64,000 nt of DNA from an uncultured Collinsella sp. (GCA_900545055.1 UQXP01000002.1:1-64000); one strand, 5' to 3'; numbered from the stretch's first letter, positions 54,058 to 63,667 are shown. The notes: generated from the sequence alone by a model not told the origin. Program-made: numbers and translations.

Positions 54058-55452
54058 ATGACCCAGGAGACGGTTAAGAACGGCACTGAAGCCCTGTTCA
54101 CTCGTGAAGGCATGCCTCCCGTTAAAGAAATGATCCCGTGTGCCCTTCAGCACGTACTGGCTTCGTTTGCCGGTATCATCACCCCGGCGGTCATCATGGC
54201 CGGCGTCTACGGCTTTAATAGCCAGCAGAGTACCGACATCATCCAGGTCGCGCTCATTCTTTCGGCAATCGACACGGCCCTTCAGGCCTTCGCTCCCTTC
54301 CGTCGCATCGGCGGCGGCCTGCCCATCGTCATGGGCGTTTCGTTCGCGTTCCTCCCGGCCCTCCAGGCCATGGGCGCCTCGGGCTTTAGCTTTGGTGCGC
54401 TGCTGGGCGGCGAGATCGTCGGCGGCGCCGTTGCGGTCCTCTTTGGTCTGGCTTACAGCAAGATTAAGTGGCTGTTCCCGCCCGTCGTGACCGGTACGGT
54501 CATCTTCTCCATCGGCGTTTCGCTGTATCCCACGGCCGTCAAGTATATGGCCGGCGGTATGGGTACGCCGCTGTGGGGCACTCCGCAGGCCTGGTGCGTC
54601 GCTCTTATCACCTTCGCCGTGGTCTTTGCGCTCGCCAACTTTGGCAAGGGCACGCTCAAACTGGGATCCGTGTTCTTTGGCATGATCGTTGGCATGATCG
54701 TTTCGATCCCCTTTGGCATGATCGACTTCTCCAGCGTCGCCACCGCTCAGGTCTTCGCCCTTCCCAAGCTCATGCCCTATGCGCTCGAGTTTGATCCCGA
54801 GGTCTGCATTACCCTCGCCGTCGTGTTCCCCATGGTTGCCATCCAGGTTATCGGTGACGTCTCCGCCGCCTGCCTGGGCTCCATCGACCGTATGCCCACC
54901 GAGCGCGAGCTCTCCGGCGCTATCGTGTCCCAGGGCCTTACCTCTATGGTCGGCGGCCTGCTGGGCGGTCTTCCCACCAGCGCCCTTGGCCAGAACGTGG
55001 GCATCATCTGCTCCAACAAGGTCGTCAACAAGTGGGTCTTTGTGATCATCGCGGCCGTCTTTGCCATCGCTGGCCTGTTCCCGCAGCTCTCTGCCGTCCT
55101 TTCCGCTATCCCGCAGCCCGTCATCGGCGGCGCGACCGTCGGCGTCTTTGGCACCATTACCATGAACGGCGTGCGCATGTTCACCCGCGAGGGCCTCACG
55201 CAGCGCACTACCACCATCGTCGGTACCTCCGTCGTCTTTGGCCTGGGTATCTGGATGGCCAGCGGTTGCCTTGCCGGCGAGGGTATGCCCACCTGGGTGT
55301 CCACCGTCATCGGCTCCAATGCCGTAACCCCCACCGCCATCATGGCCATTGTCCTTAACCTGATCCTTCCGCAGACGCCGGTCGTGGCTCAGCACATCGA
55401 TGCCGCCAAGGATGCCGCCGTGGATCTGGTCTTGCCCGAGAGCAAGAAGTAA
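54058..55452 (+). CDS. nucleobase:cation symporter (xanthine/urate permease)
   Basis: Purine importer of the NCS2/NAT family, 464 residues with about 12-14 membrane helices. Signatures: ALQHVLASFAGIITPAVI in the first helix, the substrate-site region RIGGGLPIVMGVSFAFLPAL, and the NAT motif ALGQNVGII. Its place ahead of ssnA, ygfK and a xanthine-dehydrogenase-like gene suggests xanthine, hypoxanthine or urate as substrate. The ATG at 54058 gives the conserved start; GAGG lies about twelve bases upstream. First gene of the purine cluster. Confidence 0.9.
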   Translation: MTQETVKNGTEALFTREGMPPVKEMIPCALQHVLASFAGIITPAVIMAGVYGFNSQQSTDIIQVALILSAIDTALQAFAPFRRIGGGLPIVMGVSFAFLPALQAMGASGFSFGALLGGEIVGGAVAVLFGLAYSKIKWLFPPVVTGTVIFSIGVSLYPTAVKYMAGGMGTPLWGTPQAWCVALITFAVVFALANFGKGTLKLGSVFFGMIVGMIVSIPFGMIDFSSVATAQVFALPKLMPYALEFDPEVCITLAVVFPMVAIQVIGDVSAACLGSIDRMPTERELSGAIVSQGLTSMVGGLLGGLPTSALGQNVGIICSNKVVNKWVFVIIAAVFAIAGLFPQLSAVLSAIPQPVIGGATVGVFGTITMNGVRMFTREGLTQRTTTIVGTSVVFGLGIWMASGCLAGEGMPTWVSTVIGSNAVTPTAIMAIVLNLILPQTPVVAQHIDAAKDAAVDLVLPESKK

Positions 55453-55468
55453 CCAATTCGGTGCTATT

Positions 55469-55500
55469 CGTCGGCGGACGCATCGCCTCGTCCGCCGACG
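55469..55500. other. perfect hairpin after the permease gene
   Basis: CGTCGGCGGACG (55469-55480) and CGTCCGCCGACG (55489-55500) around CATCGCCT. No T-run follows, so it may stabilise or process the mRNA. Confidence 0.6.
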
Positions 55501-55647
55501 TCATGCGGCGCCAAGCCGCACTTCAAAGGGTTTGTCCCTTTGGTGAAGCGTTGACGGGAGAGGGCCCGTTTCCGGTGTAGGCCGGCGCTTCGCACTCCGC
55601 CATGTCAGAGGTGTCAAACCCCGCCTCTGATGTTGAAGGGAGCATTC

Positions 55648-57003
55648 ATGCTTCTGGTCGCTAACGGTTCCGTCTTTACCCGCAATTCTCAGACCCCGTT
55701 CATTCCAAACGGTGCGGTCGCCATTGACGGAGATACGATCGTCGAAGTGGGCCCCGAGTGCGAGCTCAAGTCCAAGTACCCGGATGCCGAGTACGTCGAC
55801 GCCCAGGGCAACCTCATCATGCCCGGACTCATCAACTGCCACACCCACATCTACTCGGGTCTGGCCCGCGGCCTTGCCATTAAGGGCTGCAACCCCACCA
55901 ACTTCCTGGAGAATCTTGAGCAGCAGTGGTGGAAGATCGACGACAACCTGACGCTCGACGGCACCAAGGCAAGCGCCTATGCCACGATCCTGGATTCCAT
56001 CCGCGATGGCGTCACCACGATCTTCGATCACCATGCGAGCTTCTGCGAGATCCCGGGAAGCCTCTTTACCATTAAGGACGCAGCTCAGGAGCTGGGCATG
56101 CGTTCGTGCCTGTGCTACGAGGTTTCCGATCGCCGCGGCCAGGAAAAATGCGACCAGGCCATTGCCGAGAACGCCGAATTTGCCCAGTGGGCCGCCAAGG
56201 AGCGTCGCGATAACGACGACCACATGATCGCCGCCATGTTTGGCGGTCACGCCACCTTTACGCTGTCGGACGAGACCATGGACAAGATGGCCGAGGCCAA
56301 CAACGGCCTGACCGGCTTCCACATCCATGTGTGCGAGGGCATGAATGACGTGTGGGACTCCCGCCTCAACCGCGGTGGCATCAGCCCCGTCGAGCGCCTG
56401 CTGCAGCACAACCTGCTGGGTCCCGACACCATGCTCGGCCACTGCATCCACGTGACGCCTACCGAGATGGATATCGTCAAGGAGTCCGGTACCTGGCTCG
56501 TCAACAACCCCGAATCCAATATGGGCAACGCCGTGGGCTGCGCCCCCGTGCTCGAGTTCTTCCGCCGCGGCATTCCCGTGTGCATGGGCACCGACGCCTA
56601 CACCCACGATATGCTCGAGAGCCTCAAGGTCTTCCTGATCATTCAGCGCCACAACGCCGCCATGCCCAACGTGGGCTGGTGCGAGGCCATGACCATGCTG
56701 TTCGAGAACAACGCCAAGATGGCGAGCAAGTATTTCGATCGTAAGCTCGGTGTGCTCGAGGCCGGCGCTGCCGCCGACGTCATCGTCATGGACTACAAGC
56801 CCTTTACGCCGCTGAGCGAGGAGAACATCGACGGCCACATGCTCTTTGGCATGATGGGCAAAAACTGCCGCACCACCATCATCAACGGCCGCGTCCTGTA
56901 CAAGGATCGCGAGTTCGTTGGCATTGATGAGGAAAAGATCGACGCGTGGACCATGGTTGAGTCCAAGAAGCTCTGGAGCACGCTCAACGATCGCGCCTAC
57001 TAA
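55648..57003 (+). CDS. ssnA: SsnA-type aminohydrolase
   Basis: Metal-dependent amidohydrolase of the SsnA/TrzN/guanine-deaminase-like group, 451 residues. Metal ligands are visible in PGLINCHTHIYSG (HxH), GFHIHVCEG (His) and GHCIHVTP (His), and the Asp in MGTDAYTHDM. SsnA is found with ygfK and xdh genes in purine catabolic clusters of enterobacteria and gut anaerobes, where a purine-ring deamination or hydrolysis step is proposed. The ATG at 55648 follows GAAGGG by seven bases; an upstream ATG at 55630 precedes that site. Confidence 0.9.
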   Translation: MLLVANGSVFTRNSQTPFIPNGAVAIDGDTIVEVGPECELKSKYPDAEYVDAQGNLIMPGLINCHTHIYSGLARGLAIKGCNPTNFLENLEQQWWKIDDNLTLDGTKASAYATILDSIRDGVTTIFDHHASFCEIPGSLFTIKDAAQELGMRSCLCYEVSDRRGQEKCDQAIAENAEFAQWAAKERRDNDDHMIAAMFGGHATFTLSDETMDKMAEANNGLTGFHIHVCEGMNDVWDSRLNRGGISPVERLLQHNLLGPDTMLGHCIHVTPTEMDIVKESGTWLVNNPESNMGNAVGCAPVLEFFRRGIPVCMGTDAYTHDMLESLKVFLIIQRHNAAMPNVGWCEAMTMLFENNAKMASKYFDRKLGVLEAGAAADVIVMDYKPFTPLSEENIDGHMLFGMMGKNCRTTIINGRVLYKDREFVGIDEEKIDAWTMVESKKLWSTLNDRAY

Positions 57004-57017
57004 TTACAAGTAGATTC

Positions 57018-57053
57018 ACGCGCGTCGGATGTTTCGCCGCATCCGACGCGCGT
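57018..57053. other. perfect hairpin between ssnA and ygfK
   Basis: ACGCGCGTCGGATG (57018-57031) and CATCCGACGCGCGT (57040-57053) around TTTCGCCG; no T-run follows. Same design as the hairpin after the permease gene. Confidence 0.6.
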
Positions 57054-57152
57054 ATAGGCGACCTCCGCGGGGTCGCCGGCGCTTGTGCTAGCGCTACACC
57101 GTATTTGCGCCCGCCGCGCGGTCTCGCCGGGCGTTACAGAGAGGAGCTCATT

Positions 57153-60152
57153 ATGAGCGACATCATGAGGCCGATCCCGTTTTCGCAGCTGATGAACTGG
57201 ATCATCGAGGAGCATAAGACTCAGGGCGCCGTCTTTGGCGTGCGCAAGATGGTCACGGCCAACCAGGAGGGTGCGCTTCCCATTTTTGACGAGCGCATCG
57301 AGACTCCGTTTGGTCCGGCCGCCGGCCCCAATACGCAGCTTGCCCAGAACATCGTGGCATCCTACGTGGCCGGTTCCCGCTTCTTTGAGCTCAAGACCGT
57401 CCAGGTTATGGACGGCGAGGAGCTCTCCAAGTGTGTGAACAAGCCCTGCATTGTGGCGCAGGACGAGTGCTACAACTGCGAGTGGTCGACCGAGCTCGAG
57501 GTTCCGCAGGCCTTTGCCGAGTACGTGAAGGCATGGTTTGCCTGCCACCTGATTGCCCGTGAATACGGCCTGGGCAGCCCGGACGGCTTTGTCTTCAACA
57601 TGTCGGTGGGCTATGACCTGGAGGGCATTAAGAGCCCCAAGGTCGACGCCTACATCGAGGGCATGAAGGACGCCAGCGGCTCCGACGTCTGGAACGAGTG
57701 CCGCACGTGGGCGCTCGCCAACCTGGACAAGTTTGAGCATGTCGATGCCGCGTTTGTCGAGTCCATCCCGGCGCGCGTCTCCAACTCCATCACCGAGTCC
57801 ACCCTGCACGGCTGCCCGCCGGCGGAGATCGAGCGCATCGCGACCTATCTGATCACCGAGAAGGGCCTCAACACCTACATCAAGTGCAACCCCACGCTGC
57901 TGGGCTATGAGTTTGCCCGTCAGCGCCTCAACGAGCTGGGCTTTGACTACATCGTCTTCGACGATACGCACTTCCGCGAGGACCTGCAGTGGGCCGATGC
58001 TGTGCCCATGTTCGAGCGCCTGATTGCCCTGTGCGCCGAGCGCGGCCTGGAGTTTGGCGTCAAGCTCACCAATACCTTCCCCGTCGACGTGACGAGGAAC
58101 GAGCTGCCTTCCACCGAGATGTACATGTCGGGCCGTTCGCTGTTCTCGCTGACCATCGAGGCCGCCCGCCGCATTACCGAGCAGTTCGATGGCAAGCTGC
58201 GTATCAGCTACTCCGGCGGTGCCACGGTCTACAACATCCGTGCCCTGTACGATGCCGGCATTTGGCCCGTTACCCTGGCGACCGACGTGCTCAAGCCCGG
58301 TGGCTACGAGCGCTTTAGCCAGATGGCCGGCGAGTTTACCGACCTGGACGGCAAGCCGTTCGCGGGCGTCTCTCTCGAGGCCGTGACCGCGATCCAGACC
58401 GACTCGCTCACCAACCCGCTCTACAAGAAGCCGCTGCGCCCGCTGCCCGACCGCAAGGTCGCCGGCAAGAGCCCGCTTTCCGACTGCTTTACCACGCCGT
58501 GCCGCACGAGCTGCCCCATCCAGCAGGACATTCCTGCCTACCTGGCGGCTGTTGACGAGGGCCGCTACGAGGACGCGCTCAACATTATCATCGAGCGCAA
58601 CGCCCTGCCGTTCATTACCGGCACCATCTGCCCGCATCCCTGCGGCCGTGCCTGCGAGCGTGCATTCTACGAGCCCGAGGGCGCCCAGATTCGCGCCAGC
58701 AAGCTCAAGGCCGCCCGCGAGGCCATGACCGCCGTGCTGCCCAAGTTGCGCGCCCAGGCCATCGCCAACGACAGCGACCGCAACGTTGCCGTTATCGGCG
58801 GCGGTCCGGCCGGTCTGGCGACAGCGTTCTTCCTGACGCGTGCCGGCGTGCCCGTCACCATCTTTGAGGCCCGCGATTCGCTCGGCGGCGTGGTCCGTCA
58901 CGTGATTCCCGAGTTCCGTATTGCGAGCGACGATATCTCCCACGATGCCGAGCTCTGCCTGGCCTTTGGTGCCAAGGTGCAGCTCAATGCCCGCGTGGAT
59001 TCCATTGACGAGCTCAAGGCCCAGGGCTTTACCGACGTGGTCGTGGCCACCGGTGCCTGGATGCCCGGCTCTGCGGGCTTGGGCGAGGGTGCCGAGCTCG
59101 ACGTGCTGGAGTTCCTCGAGGCCGCCAAGAAGGGCGAGAAGCTCGAGCTGGGCGAGGACGTCGTGGTCATTGGCGCCGGCAACACCGCCATGGACGCCGC
59201 CCGCGTGGCCAAGCGCCTGGCTGGCGTGAAGAACGTGCGCCTGGTGTATCGCCGCACCAAGAAGCAGATGCCCGCCGACGAGGAAGAGCTCGATCTTGCT
59301 CTTGCCGACGGCGTTGAGTTCTGCGAGCTGCTGGCGCCCAAGGCACTCAACGGCGCCGTGCTGACCTGCGATGTCATGGAGCTCGGCGAGCCGGATGCAA
59401 GCGGCCGCCGCAGCCCCGTCGCCACGGGCGAGACCGTCGAGCTGCCCGCCACCACGGTGATCTGCGCTGTGGGCGAGGGCATCGATGCCGGCCTGTACGA
59501 TGCCGCGGGCGTCGAGCACGACCGTCGCGGCCGCCTTGCCGCCACCTCCACCGGCGTCGAGGGTGTTTGGGCTGCAGGTGACTGCCGCCGCGGTCCTGCC
59601 ACCGTGGTCGAGGCTATTGCCGACGCCGCCGAGGTCGCCCGTGCCATCGCCGGCGTGGACTTTAACAAGTACGCCGACTGCAACGAGCAGGCCGGTCGCG
59701 AGGACACCTGCTACGAGCGCAAGGGATCGCTGTGCCGCGACAAGCGCAACTGCACCAAGACCCGCTGCCTGGGCTGCGGCTCGGTGTGCGAGGTTTGCTG
59801 CGACGTGTGCCCCAACCGCGCAAACGTTGCTATTAAGGTGCCGGGCCTGGCCAAGCATCAGGTGGTACATGTCGATGGCATGTGCAACGAGTGCGGCAAC
59901 TGCGCCGTGTTCTGCCCCTACCAGGAGGGTCGTCCCTACAAAGACAAGCTCACCCTGTTCTGGAGCGAGCAGGACATGGAGAACTCCGAGAACGAGGGCT
60001 TCCTGGCCGTGGACGAGGATCACTTTAAGGTCCGCGTTGCCGGCACGGTCCGTACCGTCTCGGTCGATGCCGTCAACACCGGTCTGCCCGAGGCCGTCCG
60101 CCTGACCATCAAGGCCGTGCGCGACAGCTATCCGTACCTTCTTAAGAAATAG
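57153..60152 (+). CDS. ygfK: YgfK-type iron-sulfur flavoprotein oxidoreductase
   Basis: A 999-residue multidomain redox protein, annotated in databases as putative selenate reductase subunit YgfK. Residues about 1-430 are a dihydroorotate-dehydrogenase-like barrel (FFELKTVQVMDGEE, CIVAQDECYNCEWS); about 440-530 a GltD-type N-terminal cysteine domain (CRTSCPIQQDIPAYL, CPHPCGRACE); about 544 and 670 the two nucleotide-binding motifs VAVIGGGPAGLA and VVVIGAGNTAMDAA; about 871 onward ferredoxin clusters CLGCGSVCEVCCDVCP and CNECGNCAVFCP. It likely passes electrons between NAD(P)H and a purine-ring substrate or the xdh hydroxylase. GAGGAG lies six bases before the ATG. Confidence 0.9.
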   Translation: MSDIMRPIPFSQLMNWIIEEHKTQGAVFGVRKMVTANQEGALPIFDERIETPFGPAAGPNTQLAQNIVASYVAGSRFFELKTVQVMDGEELSKCVNKPCIVAQDECYNCEWSTELEVPQAFAEYVKAWFACHLIAREYGLGSPDGFVFNMSVGYDLEGIKSPKVDAYIEGMKDASGSDVWNECRTWALANLDKFEHVDAAFVESIPARVSNSITESTLHGCPPAEIERIATYLITEKGLNTYIKCNPTLLGYEFARQRLNELGFDYIVFDDTHFREDLQWADAVPMFERLIALCAERGLEFGVKLTNTFPVDVTRNELPSTEMYMSGRSLFSLTIEAARRITEQFDGKLRISYSGGATVYNIRALYDAGIWPVTLATDVLKPGGYERFSQMAGEFTDLDGKPFAGVSLEAVTAIQTDSLTNPLYKKPLRPLPDRKVAGKSPLSDCFTTPCRTSCPIQQDIPAYLAAVDEGRYEDALNIIIERNALPFITGTICPHPCGRACERAFYEPEGAQIRASKLKAAREAMTAVLPKLRAQAIANDSDRNVAVIGGGPAGLATAFFLTRAGVPVTIFEARDSLGGVVRHVIPEFRIASDDISHDAELCLAFGAKVQLNARVDSIDELKAQGFTDVVVATGAWMPGSAGLGEGAELDVLEFLEAAKKGEKLELGEDVVVIGAGNTAMDAARVAKRLAGVKNVRLVYRRTKKQMPADEEELDLALADGVEFCELLAPKALNGAVLTCDVMELGEPDASGRRSPVATGETVELPATTVICAVGEGIDAGLYDAAGVEHDRRGRLAATSTGVEGVWAAGDCRRGPATVVEAIADAAEVARAIAGVDFNKYADCNEQAGREDTCYERKGSLCRDKRNCTKTRCLGCGSVCEVCCDVCPNRANVAIKVPGLAKHQVVHVDGMCNECGNCAVFCPYQEGRPYKDKLTLFWSEQDMENSENEGFLAVDEDHFKVRVAGTVRTVSVDAVNTGLPEAVRLTIKAVRDSYPYLLKK

Positions 60153-60163
60153 GCGAGTCTCTT

Positions 60164-60643
60164 ATGGCCAAATCCATTCAACATAACGTGGCCTACGTTG
60201 CCTGCGGAAGCGGCTGTGCTTCCGCAGGCGGCGACGCCCGCTGCAGCGAAGGCTGCATTGGCTGTGGCGCCTGCGTCACGGCCTGCCCCCACGGCGCCAT
60301 TGCGCTGGTCGATGGCATCGCCCGCGTGGATCGCTCCAAGTGTACGGGCTGTGGCCTGTGCGGCATGGCGTGCCCGCAGCGCGTGATTGCCTTCGTTCCC
60401 GGCTACCAGAACATCCTGGTGCGCTGCAACAACACCGATAAGGGCGCCATCGCCCGCAAGATCTGCGACACGAGCTGCATCGGTTGCGGCATGTGCGCCA
60501 AAAAGTGCCCTGCCGGCGCTATCCGCATCGAGGACAACTGCGCCCATATTGATGGCGCGGATTGTCTGTCGTGCGGCATGTGCGCCGTCGTCTGCCCGCA
60601 TGGCGCCATCCACGACCGCACCGGCATAGCCGCCGGCGTGTAG
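60164..60643 (+). CDS. four-cluster polyferredoxin
   Basis: A 159-residue protein with four CxxCxxCxxxCP motifs: CIGCGACVTACP, CTGCGLCGMACP, CIGCGMCAKKCP and CLSCGMCAVVCP, enough for up to four [4Fe-4S] clusters, plus an extra N-terminal Cys group (YVACGSGCASAGG). The second half resembles RnfB. It sits 11 bases after ygfK and 12 before the hydroxylase, so it probably shuttles electrons between them. A perfect 11-bp hairpin falls within codons about 13-22. Confidence 0.88.
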   Translation: MAKSIQHNVAYVACGSGCASAGGDARCSEGCIGCGACVTACPHGAIALVDGIARVDRSKCTGCGLCGMACPQRVIAFVPGYQNILVRCNNTDKGAIARKICDTSCIGCGMCAKKCPAGAIRIEDNCAHIDGADCLSCGMCAVVCPHGAIHDRTGIAAGV

Positions 60644-60655
60644 AAGGGAATCACC

Positions 60656-63433
60656 ATGGCACAGGAATTCACTTTTACCGTTAACGGCGTCGAGCGCACG
60701 ACGACCCAAAACAAACCGTTGCTGCGCTACCTGCGCGACGACCTGCACATTCACTCCGCCAAGGACGGCTGCTCCGAGGGCGCGTGCGGTACCTGCACCA
60801 TCCACGTGGACGGTGCGGCCGTCAAGGCCTGCGTACTGACCACCGCCCTTGCCGCCGGCCGCAACATCGTGACCGTCGAGGGCCTGCCCGAGGACGTGCG
60901 CGAGGCCTTTGTGTACGCCTTTGGCGCCGTGGGTGCCGTGCAGTGCGGTTTTTGCATCCCTGGCATGGTCATGGCGGGTGCCGCGCTCATAGCCGAGGAT
61001 CCCGAGCCCACCGAGGAGCAGATCAAGTACGCCATCCGCGGTAACGTCTGCCGCTGCACCGGCTACAAGAAGATCATCGAGGGCATTTCGCTGGCAGCTG
61101 CGGTGCTCCGCGGCGAAAAGCAGATCGACGAGGACCTGGAGCGCGGCGACGACTACGGCGTGGGCAAGCGCGCCTTCCGTATCGACGTGCGCAAGAAGGT
61201 GCTCGGCGAGGGCAAGTATCCCGATGACATCGACGAGCTCGATCAGCCGGGTCTGACCTACGCCAGCGCCGTGCGCTCCAAGTATCCGCGCGCCCGCGTG
61301 CTCTCCATCGATACCTCCAAGGCCGAGGCCCTGCCCGGCGTGGTGGGGATCCTGCGCGCCGAGGACGTGCCGGTCAACCAGGTCGGCCACCTTATCCAGG
61401 ACTGGGACGTCATGATCGCCCAGGGCGATATCACCCGCTGCGTGGGTGACGCCATCGTGCTGGTGGTTGCCGAGGACGAGGCGACGCTCGAGAAGGCCAA
61501 AAAGCTCGTAAAGATCGATTACGAGCCGCTGGAGCCCGTGCGCAACATTGTCGAGGCCAGGGCTGCCGACGCCCCGCGCCTGCACGACAGCTTCTTTGCC
61601 TTTGGCAACACGGTGGAGCTCAAGGACAACGTGTGCCAGAGCCGCCATGTGACGCGCGGCGACGCCGCCAAGGCGCTGGCAGAGAGCGCGTTCACCGTGA
61701 CGCAGCGCTTTACCACGCCCTTTACCGAGCATGCCTTCTTGGAGCCCGAGTGCGCCGTTGCCTTCCCGTACAAGAACGGCGTCAAGGTGCAGTCGACCGA
61801 CCAGGGTGCCTACGATACACGCAAAGAGTGCGCCCACATGTTTGGCTGGGACAACGAGCCCGAGCGCGTGGTCGTCGAGACCATGCTCGTGGGTGGCGGC
61901 TTTGGCGGCAAGGAGGACGTGTCCATCCAGCACTTGGCCGCGCTCGCCGCCTATAAGTTCCAGCGTCCTGTGAAGTGCAAGCTCACACGTGCCGAGTCGC
62001 TCGCTTTCCATCCCAAGCGCCACGCCATGGACGGCACCTTTACGCTGGGCTGCGACGCCGAGGGCAACTTTACCGGCCTGGACTGCGAGATCAACTTTGA
62101 CACCGGCGCCTACGCGTCGCTGTGCGGCCCGGTGCTCGAGCGCGCCTGCACGCATGCCGTCGGCCCCTACAAGTACCAGAACACCGACATTCGCGGCTTT
62201 GGCTACTACACCAACAACCCGCCCGCCGGCGCGTACCGCGGCTTTGGCGTTTGCCAGTCCGAGTTTGCGCTCGAGAGCCTGATCGACCTGCTGGCAGAGA
62301 AGGTCGGCCTGGACCCGTGGGAGATTCGTTACAGAAACGCCATCGAGCCGGGCGAGGTTTTGCCCAACGGCCAGATTGCCGATTGCTCCACGGCGCTTAA
62401 GGAGACGCTGCTCGAGGTCAAGGATGCCTACTATGCGCATCCCGGACACGCCGGTATCGCCTGCGCCATGAAGAACGCCGGCGTGGGCGTGGGCCTGCCC
62501 GATGCCGGCCGCTGCAAGATTCGCGTCGAGGATGGCGTGGCCGTGGTCTATGCCGCCACGTCCGACATCGGCCAGGGCTGCAACACCGTCTTTTTGCAGG
62601 ACGTTGCCGAGGCCTGCGGTCTGCCGCTGAGCTGCATCGCCAACGGCGAGTGCTCTACCGAGAACGCTCCCGACTCCGGCACCACGTCTGGCTCGCGTCA
62701 GACGGTCGTGACCGGCGAGGCTGTGCGCGGCGCCGCTTTCCTGCTGCGCGATGCCATGGTTGGCATCGAGGCCGGCAAGCCTGCGCCCGCCGCTCCCGTG
62801 AGCGCGCATGGCGACGGCGTCAAGATCGAGTACGACGACGGTCGCGCCTATCAGCTGCGCGCGCAGGAGCTCGTCGCTGGTCAGGGTATGCATCCTCAGG
62901 ACCCCGCGACCGCCATCAAGGCGCTCGAGGGCTGCGAGTTTGGCTACGTGTACTTGGAGCCGACCGACAAGCTGGGCGCCGACGTGCCCAACCCCAAGAG
63001 CCACATCTGCTACGGCTTTGCCACGCACGTGGTTATCCTGGACGACAACGGCCGCGTGAGCGAGGTCTATGCCGCTCACGATTCGGGCAAGGTGGTCAAC
63101 CCCATCTCGATCCAGGGCCAGATCGAGGGCGGCGTGCTCATGGGTATGGGCTATGCGCTGACCGAGGACTGGCCGCTCAAGGACTGCGTGCCCCAAGCCA
63201 GGTACGGCACGCTCGGTCTGTTCCGTGCGCCCGAGATTCCGGATATCCACGCCATCTACGTGGAGAAGGACGAGCTGCTGCCCGTGGCATACGGCGGCAA
63301 GGGCATCGGCGAGATCGCCACGATCCCCACGGCGCCTGCCGTGCAGAATGCCTACCGCGCGTTTGACGGCAAGCTGCGTCCGAATCTGCCCATGGTGGAT
63401 ACCCCGTACAGCCGCGTTCGTAACCGCGGCTAG
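60656..63433 (+). CDS. xanthine-dehydrogenase-family molybdenum hydroxylase (XdhD/Se-type)
   Basis: Hydroxylates purines at the molybdenum site. The 925-residue protein fuses an N-terminal [2Fe-2S] domain (Cys39, 44, 47, 59), a second [2Fe-2S] domain (Cys97, 100, 132, 134) and the molybdopterin subunit (LVGGGFGGKEDVS, PPAGAYRGFG, DIGQGCNTV, and active-site Glu886 in GKGIGE). No FAD domain is present, matching the selenium-dependent xanthine dehydrogenase/XdhD group, which relies on partner proteins for electron exit. The FAD subunit (ygfM-like) found beside homologues elsewhere is absent, so YgfK and the polyferredoxin may replace it. Selenium use is inferred; it leaves no codon signature. 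Confidence 0.9.
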   Translation: MAQEFTFTVNGVERTTTQNKPLLRYLRDDLHIHSAKDGCSEGACGTCTIHVDGAAVKACVLTTALAAGRNIVTVEGLPEDVREAFVYAFGAVGAVQCGFCIPGMVMAGAALIAEDPEPTEEQIKYAIRGNVCRCTGYKKIIEGISLAAAVLRGEKQIDEDLERGDDYGVGKRAFRIDVRKKVLGEGKYPDDIDELDQPGLTYASAVRSKYPRARVLSIDTSKAEALPGVVGILRAEDVPVNQVGHLIQDWDVMIAQGDITRCVGDAIVLVVAEDEATLEKAKKLVKIDYEPLEPVRNIVEARAADAPRLHDSFFAFGNTVELKDNVCQSRHVTRGDAAKALAESAFTVTQRFTTPFTEHAFLEPECAVAFPYKNGVKVQSTDQGAYDTRKECAHMFGWDNEPERVVVETMLVGGGFGGKEDVSIQHLAALAAYKFQRPVKCKLTRAESLAFHPKRHAMDGTFTLGCDAEGNFTGLDCEINFDTGAYASLCGPVLERACTHAVGPYKYQNTDIRGFGYYTNNPPAGAYRGFGVCQSEFALESLIDLLAEKVGLDPWEIRYRNAIEPGEVLPNGQIADCSTALKETLLEVKDAYYAHPGHAGIACAMKNAGVGVGLPDAGRCKIRVEDGVAVVYAATSDIGQGCNTVFLQDVAEACGLPLSCIANGECSTENAPDSGTTSGSRQTVVTGEAVRGAAFLLRDAMVGIEAGKPAPAAPVSAHGDGVKIEYDDGRAYQLRAQELVAGQGMHPQDPATAIKALEGCEFGYVYLEPTDKLGADVPNPKSHICYGFATHVVILDDNGRVSEVYAAHDSGKVVNPISIQGQIEGGVLMGMGYALTEDWPLKDCVPQARYGTLGLFRAPEIPDIHAIYVEKDELLPVAYGGKGIGEIATIPTAPAVQNAYRAFDGKLRPNLPMVDTPYSRVRNRG

Positions 63434-63502
63434 GGTAGAGCGCGGACGGTCTTTGTTGACGGGCCGCACGCGCTCAACTTCAACTGCATACGCTGTGCCT
63501 TT

Positions 63503-63538
63503 GGCCCCGGCTTCCGTGCGAGCCGGGGCCTTTTGTTT
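63503..63538 (+). terminator. terminator of the purine cluster
   Basis: GGCCCCGGCT pairs with AGCCGGGGCC around TCCGTGCG, followed by TTTTGTTT. Confidence 0.9.
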
Positions 63539-63559
63539 GCCGAGCGAGGGCTGCCGATC

Positions 63560-63667
63560 GGAAAGCGCATCCCACAATTCGACTTTAGAACGGGACGCGC
63601 TTTCCCAACGGGGCCCCAAGCGGAAACTGCATCCCGGAATCTGGCTCCAAAACGGGATGCACTTTCC
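63560..63667. repeat. 62-bp-period palindrome array, family A array 3
   Basis: Two 46-bp palindromes start at 63560 and 63622, 62 bases apart, with a GGGGCCCC linker. Same design as 2058-2262 and 12884-13053. It again sits just after a terminator and before a promoter. No gene is seen in 63434-63815. Confidence 0.9.

Noticed and set aside
60656..63433. In-frame TGA encoding selenocysteine in the selenium-type hydroxylase
   Set aside because: The frame is open with no internal TGA; any selenium would be a labile cofactor and not visible in the gene.
57000..63619. Long antisense frames opposite ygfK and the molybdenum hydroxylase (over 1000 codons each)
   Set aside because: Same codon-bias shadow; the plus-strand products have full domain architectures and the antisense ones have none.
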